Under the pieces are notes generated by a model. It saw nothing but the letters and a program-made list of their open reading frames with translations, had not been told where the DNA came from and made no database searches. Below are positions 7,173 through 8,048 of a stretch of DNA of 8,048 bases, in pieces (within the stretch, counting starts at the first letter, position 1; each line of letters opens with the position of its first letter). Source of the DNA: an uncultured Gloeocapsa sp. GTDB taxonomy: Bacteria; Cyanobacteriota; Cyanobacteriia; Cyanobacteriales; Gloeocapsaceae. The DNA lies in assembly GCA_937930495.1 (NCBI GenBank), contig CALGKL010000154.1, positions 1 through 8,048 of the forward strand. Reading direction: 5' to 3'. A program made the position numbers and the translations under genes.

Positions 7173-7808
7173 ATGAATGCACTTAGGCTTGGAATAGCTG
7201 GTCCAGTTGGTTCTGGGAAAACAGCTTTAGCTGAATCACTATGCCGTGTTCTATCTAAAGAATACAGTATCGCTGTTGTAACCAATGACATTTACACCAA
7301 AGAAGATGCACAATTTTTAACTCGATCGGGGGCACTCAGTCCCAATCGCATTGAAGGGGTAGAAACTGGCGGTTGTCCCCATACTGCTATCCGCGATGAT
7401 GTTTCTATTAACTTGTCGGCTATTGCTATGTTAGAAAAGAGATTCACAGACTTGGATTTGATCATTGTGGAAAGTGGGGGAGATAATTTGGCAGCGACCT
7501 TTAGTCCTGAGTTGGCTGACATCACAATTTTTGTAATTGATGTGGCAGCAGGAGATAAAATCCCTCGTAAAGGAGGTCCAGGTATTACTAAGTCAGATTT
7601 TTTAGTCATTAACAAGATAGACCTTGCTTCCTTTGTTGGCGCAGATTTACAAGTTATGGAGAGAGATGCGAAAAAAATGAGGGGAGAAAAGCCCTTTGCG
7701 TTTACAAATCTCAAAACGAGAGAAGGTTTATTTGCAGTTCTGGACTACATAAAAAAGTATCTACCTCCTTGTAGAGAATCGAATTCTCCTGTAGGTTGCC
7801 TTGGATGA
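7173..7808 (+). CDS. ureG: urease accessory GTPase UreG
   Basis: A 211-residue SIMIBI-class GTPase that couples GTP hydrolysis to nickel delivery into urease. Motifs: P-loop GPVGSGKT (10-17), [13 protein letters not shown] (37-49), the Ni-binding Cys-Pro-His at 68-70 in [28 protein letters not shown] (100-114) and the guanine-specificity NKID (147-150). The core is complete and typical. The C-terminus is odd: after the usual YIKKYLP the protein continues with [13 protein letters not shown], some ten residues beyond the typical end and with two extra cysteines (Cys200, Cys209). This tail is encoded by DNA full of short inverted repeats. It is divergent from ureE and convergent with the GNAT gene, so it stands as a lone + strand gene cut off from the other accessory genes. 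Confidence 0.96.
   Translation: MNALRLGIAGPVGSGKTALAESLCRVLSKEYSIAVVTNDIYTKEDAQFLTRSGALSPNRIEGVETGGCPHTAIRDDVSINLSAIAMLEKRFTDLDLIIVESGGDNLAATFSPELADITIFVIDVAAGDKIPRKGGPGITKSDFLVINKIDLASFVGADLQVMERDAKKMRGEKPFAFTNLKTREGLFAVLDYIKKYLPPCRESNSPVGCLG
7774..7788 (+). repeat. small hairpin in the 3' end of ureG
   Basis: GAGAAT (7774-7779) and ATTCTC (7783-7788) are perfect inverted arms around a 3-nt CGA loop, inside the last codons of ureG. There is no T-run after it, so it is not a convincing intrinsic terminator. It could protect the 3' end of the mRNA or be a remnant of an inserted repeat. Confidence 0.4.
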
Positions 7809-7820
7809 GTTAATACAGGA
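7787..7820 (+). repeat. inverted repeat spanning the ureG stop codon
   Basis: TCCTGTA (7787-7793) is the exact reverse complement of TACAGGA (7814-7820), with 20 nt between them that include the ureG stop. The right arm continues as TACAGGACTTACG (7814-7826). From memory this resembles the end sequence of short transposable elements common in filamentous and colonial cyanobacteria. No second such end was found elsewhere in the window, so at most this is an element remnant. Confidence 0.35.
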
Positions 7821-7828
7821 CTTACGTC

Positions 7829-7845
7829 GAGTAAAATTCCCGCAT
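7829..7845 (+). repeat. copy B of the 17-18 bp repeat at the ureG/GNAT junction
   Basis: GAGTAAAATTCCCGCAT matches copy A at 5136-5153 apart from one missing T. It lies directly before the stop codon of the convergent GNAT gene. Together the two copies flank the block containing ureD, ureF, ureE and ureG in direct orientation. Confidence 0.5.
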
Positions 7846-8048
7846 CTAATTTGATCCAATGTTCAGGACTGCCTTTAACATGCCATTCTCGGACTTTTGG
7901 GCAAAGTCAAAGTCCAGACGCTCACAGATTTTGCGCATTGCTACATTAGTTGGCAGCATATAAGCCTCAATTTGGGAAATGCCCTCCGATCGGGCAATGG
8001 CGACTAAACGGCGCAGTAATTCTGTGCCTAGCCCCTGCTTCTGGAACC
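7846..8048 (-). CDS. GNAT-family acetyltransferase domain, C-terminal fragment
   Basis: The last 66 codons and the stop (minus strand, TAG at 7848-7846) are visible; the start lies beyond the right edge. The fragment begins FQKQGLGTELLRRLVAIARSEG. QKQGLG fits the acetyl-CoA pyrophosphate-binding motif A of GNAT enzymes (Q/R-x-x-G-x-G/A), and the following helix fits as well. It continues with IEAYMLPTNVAMRKICERLDF, the usual end of the fold (Asn plus an aromatic-poor helix, then LxF), and ends LKAVLNIGSN. The LP-x-N-x-AM-x-x-IC pattern and GMLKAVL ending recall the C-terminal GNAT domain of bifunctional NDP-forming acyl-CoA synthetase/protein acetyltransferases (Pat/Pka type). That is inference from a short piece; a stand-alone GNAT enzyme is equally possible. 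It has no evident link to urea use. Confidence 0.75.
   Translation of the reverse strand, partial: FQKQGLGTELLRRLVAIARSEGISQIEAYMLPTNVAMRKICERLDFDFAQKSENGMLKAVLNIGSN

Noticed and set aside
7292..7714. 140-codon open frame antisense to ureG
   Set aside because: It is a shadow of the conserved UreG reading frame with no recognisable protein features or ribosome site.

Overview
The window is a compact urea uptake and hydrolysis cluster, almost certainly from a cyanobacterium. Three things support that origin: the urt-type urea ABC transporter set next to a three-subunit bacterial urease, protein sequences typical of cyanobacterial Urt and Ure proteins, and strong enrichment of CGATCG, the core of the cyanobacterial HIP1 repeat. 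I count at least 20 copies where about 2 are expected by chance, one of them a perfect GCGATCGC at 3868-3875. The genus cannot be fixed from sequence alone.

Layout, left to right. The + strand carries the 3' end of urtB (1-113), then urtC, urtD and urtE (119-2706). These encode one permease and both ATPases of the urea transporter, packed with overlaps or a 5-nt gap. After 57 nt come the urease structural genes ureA, ureB and ureC (2764-5133). After only 21 nt the minus strand begins: ureD, ureF and ureE (5155-7095), transcribed right to left as ureE-ureF-ureD and convergent with ureC. A 77-nt AT-rich gap then separates ureE from the divergent + strand gene ureG (7173-7808). The right edge holds the C-terminus of a minus-strand GNAT acetyltransferase domain (7846-8048, truncated), convergent with ureG.

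How it works together: UrtA (outside the window, expected to the left), UrtB/C and UrtD/E import scarce urea across the plasma membrane using ATP. UreABC hydrolyses it to ammonia and carbamate/CO2. UreD, UreF and UreG form the GTP-dependent activation complex, and UreE supplies nickel to build the bi-nickel site in UreC. All metal-binding and catalytic residues of UreC that I could check are present, so the enzyme looks functional.

This is a known pathway, and I see no undescribed system. The points worth a second look are architectural. The accessory genes are split over two strands. ureD has no possible ATG start. A 17-18 bp sequence recurs at both convergent gene junctions. A mobile-element-like motif and inverted repeats sit at the 3' end of ureG, whose protein has an unusual Cys-containing tail. 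No RNA genes, CRISPR arrays or complete insertion sequences were seen, and no gene-free stretch exceeds 300 bases.
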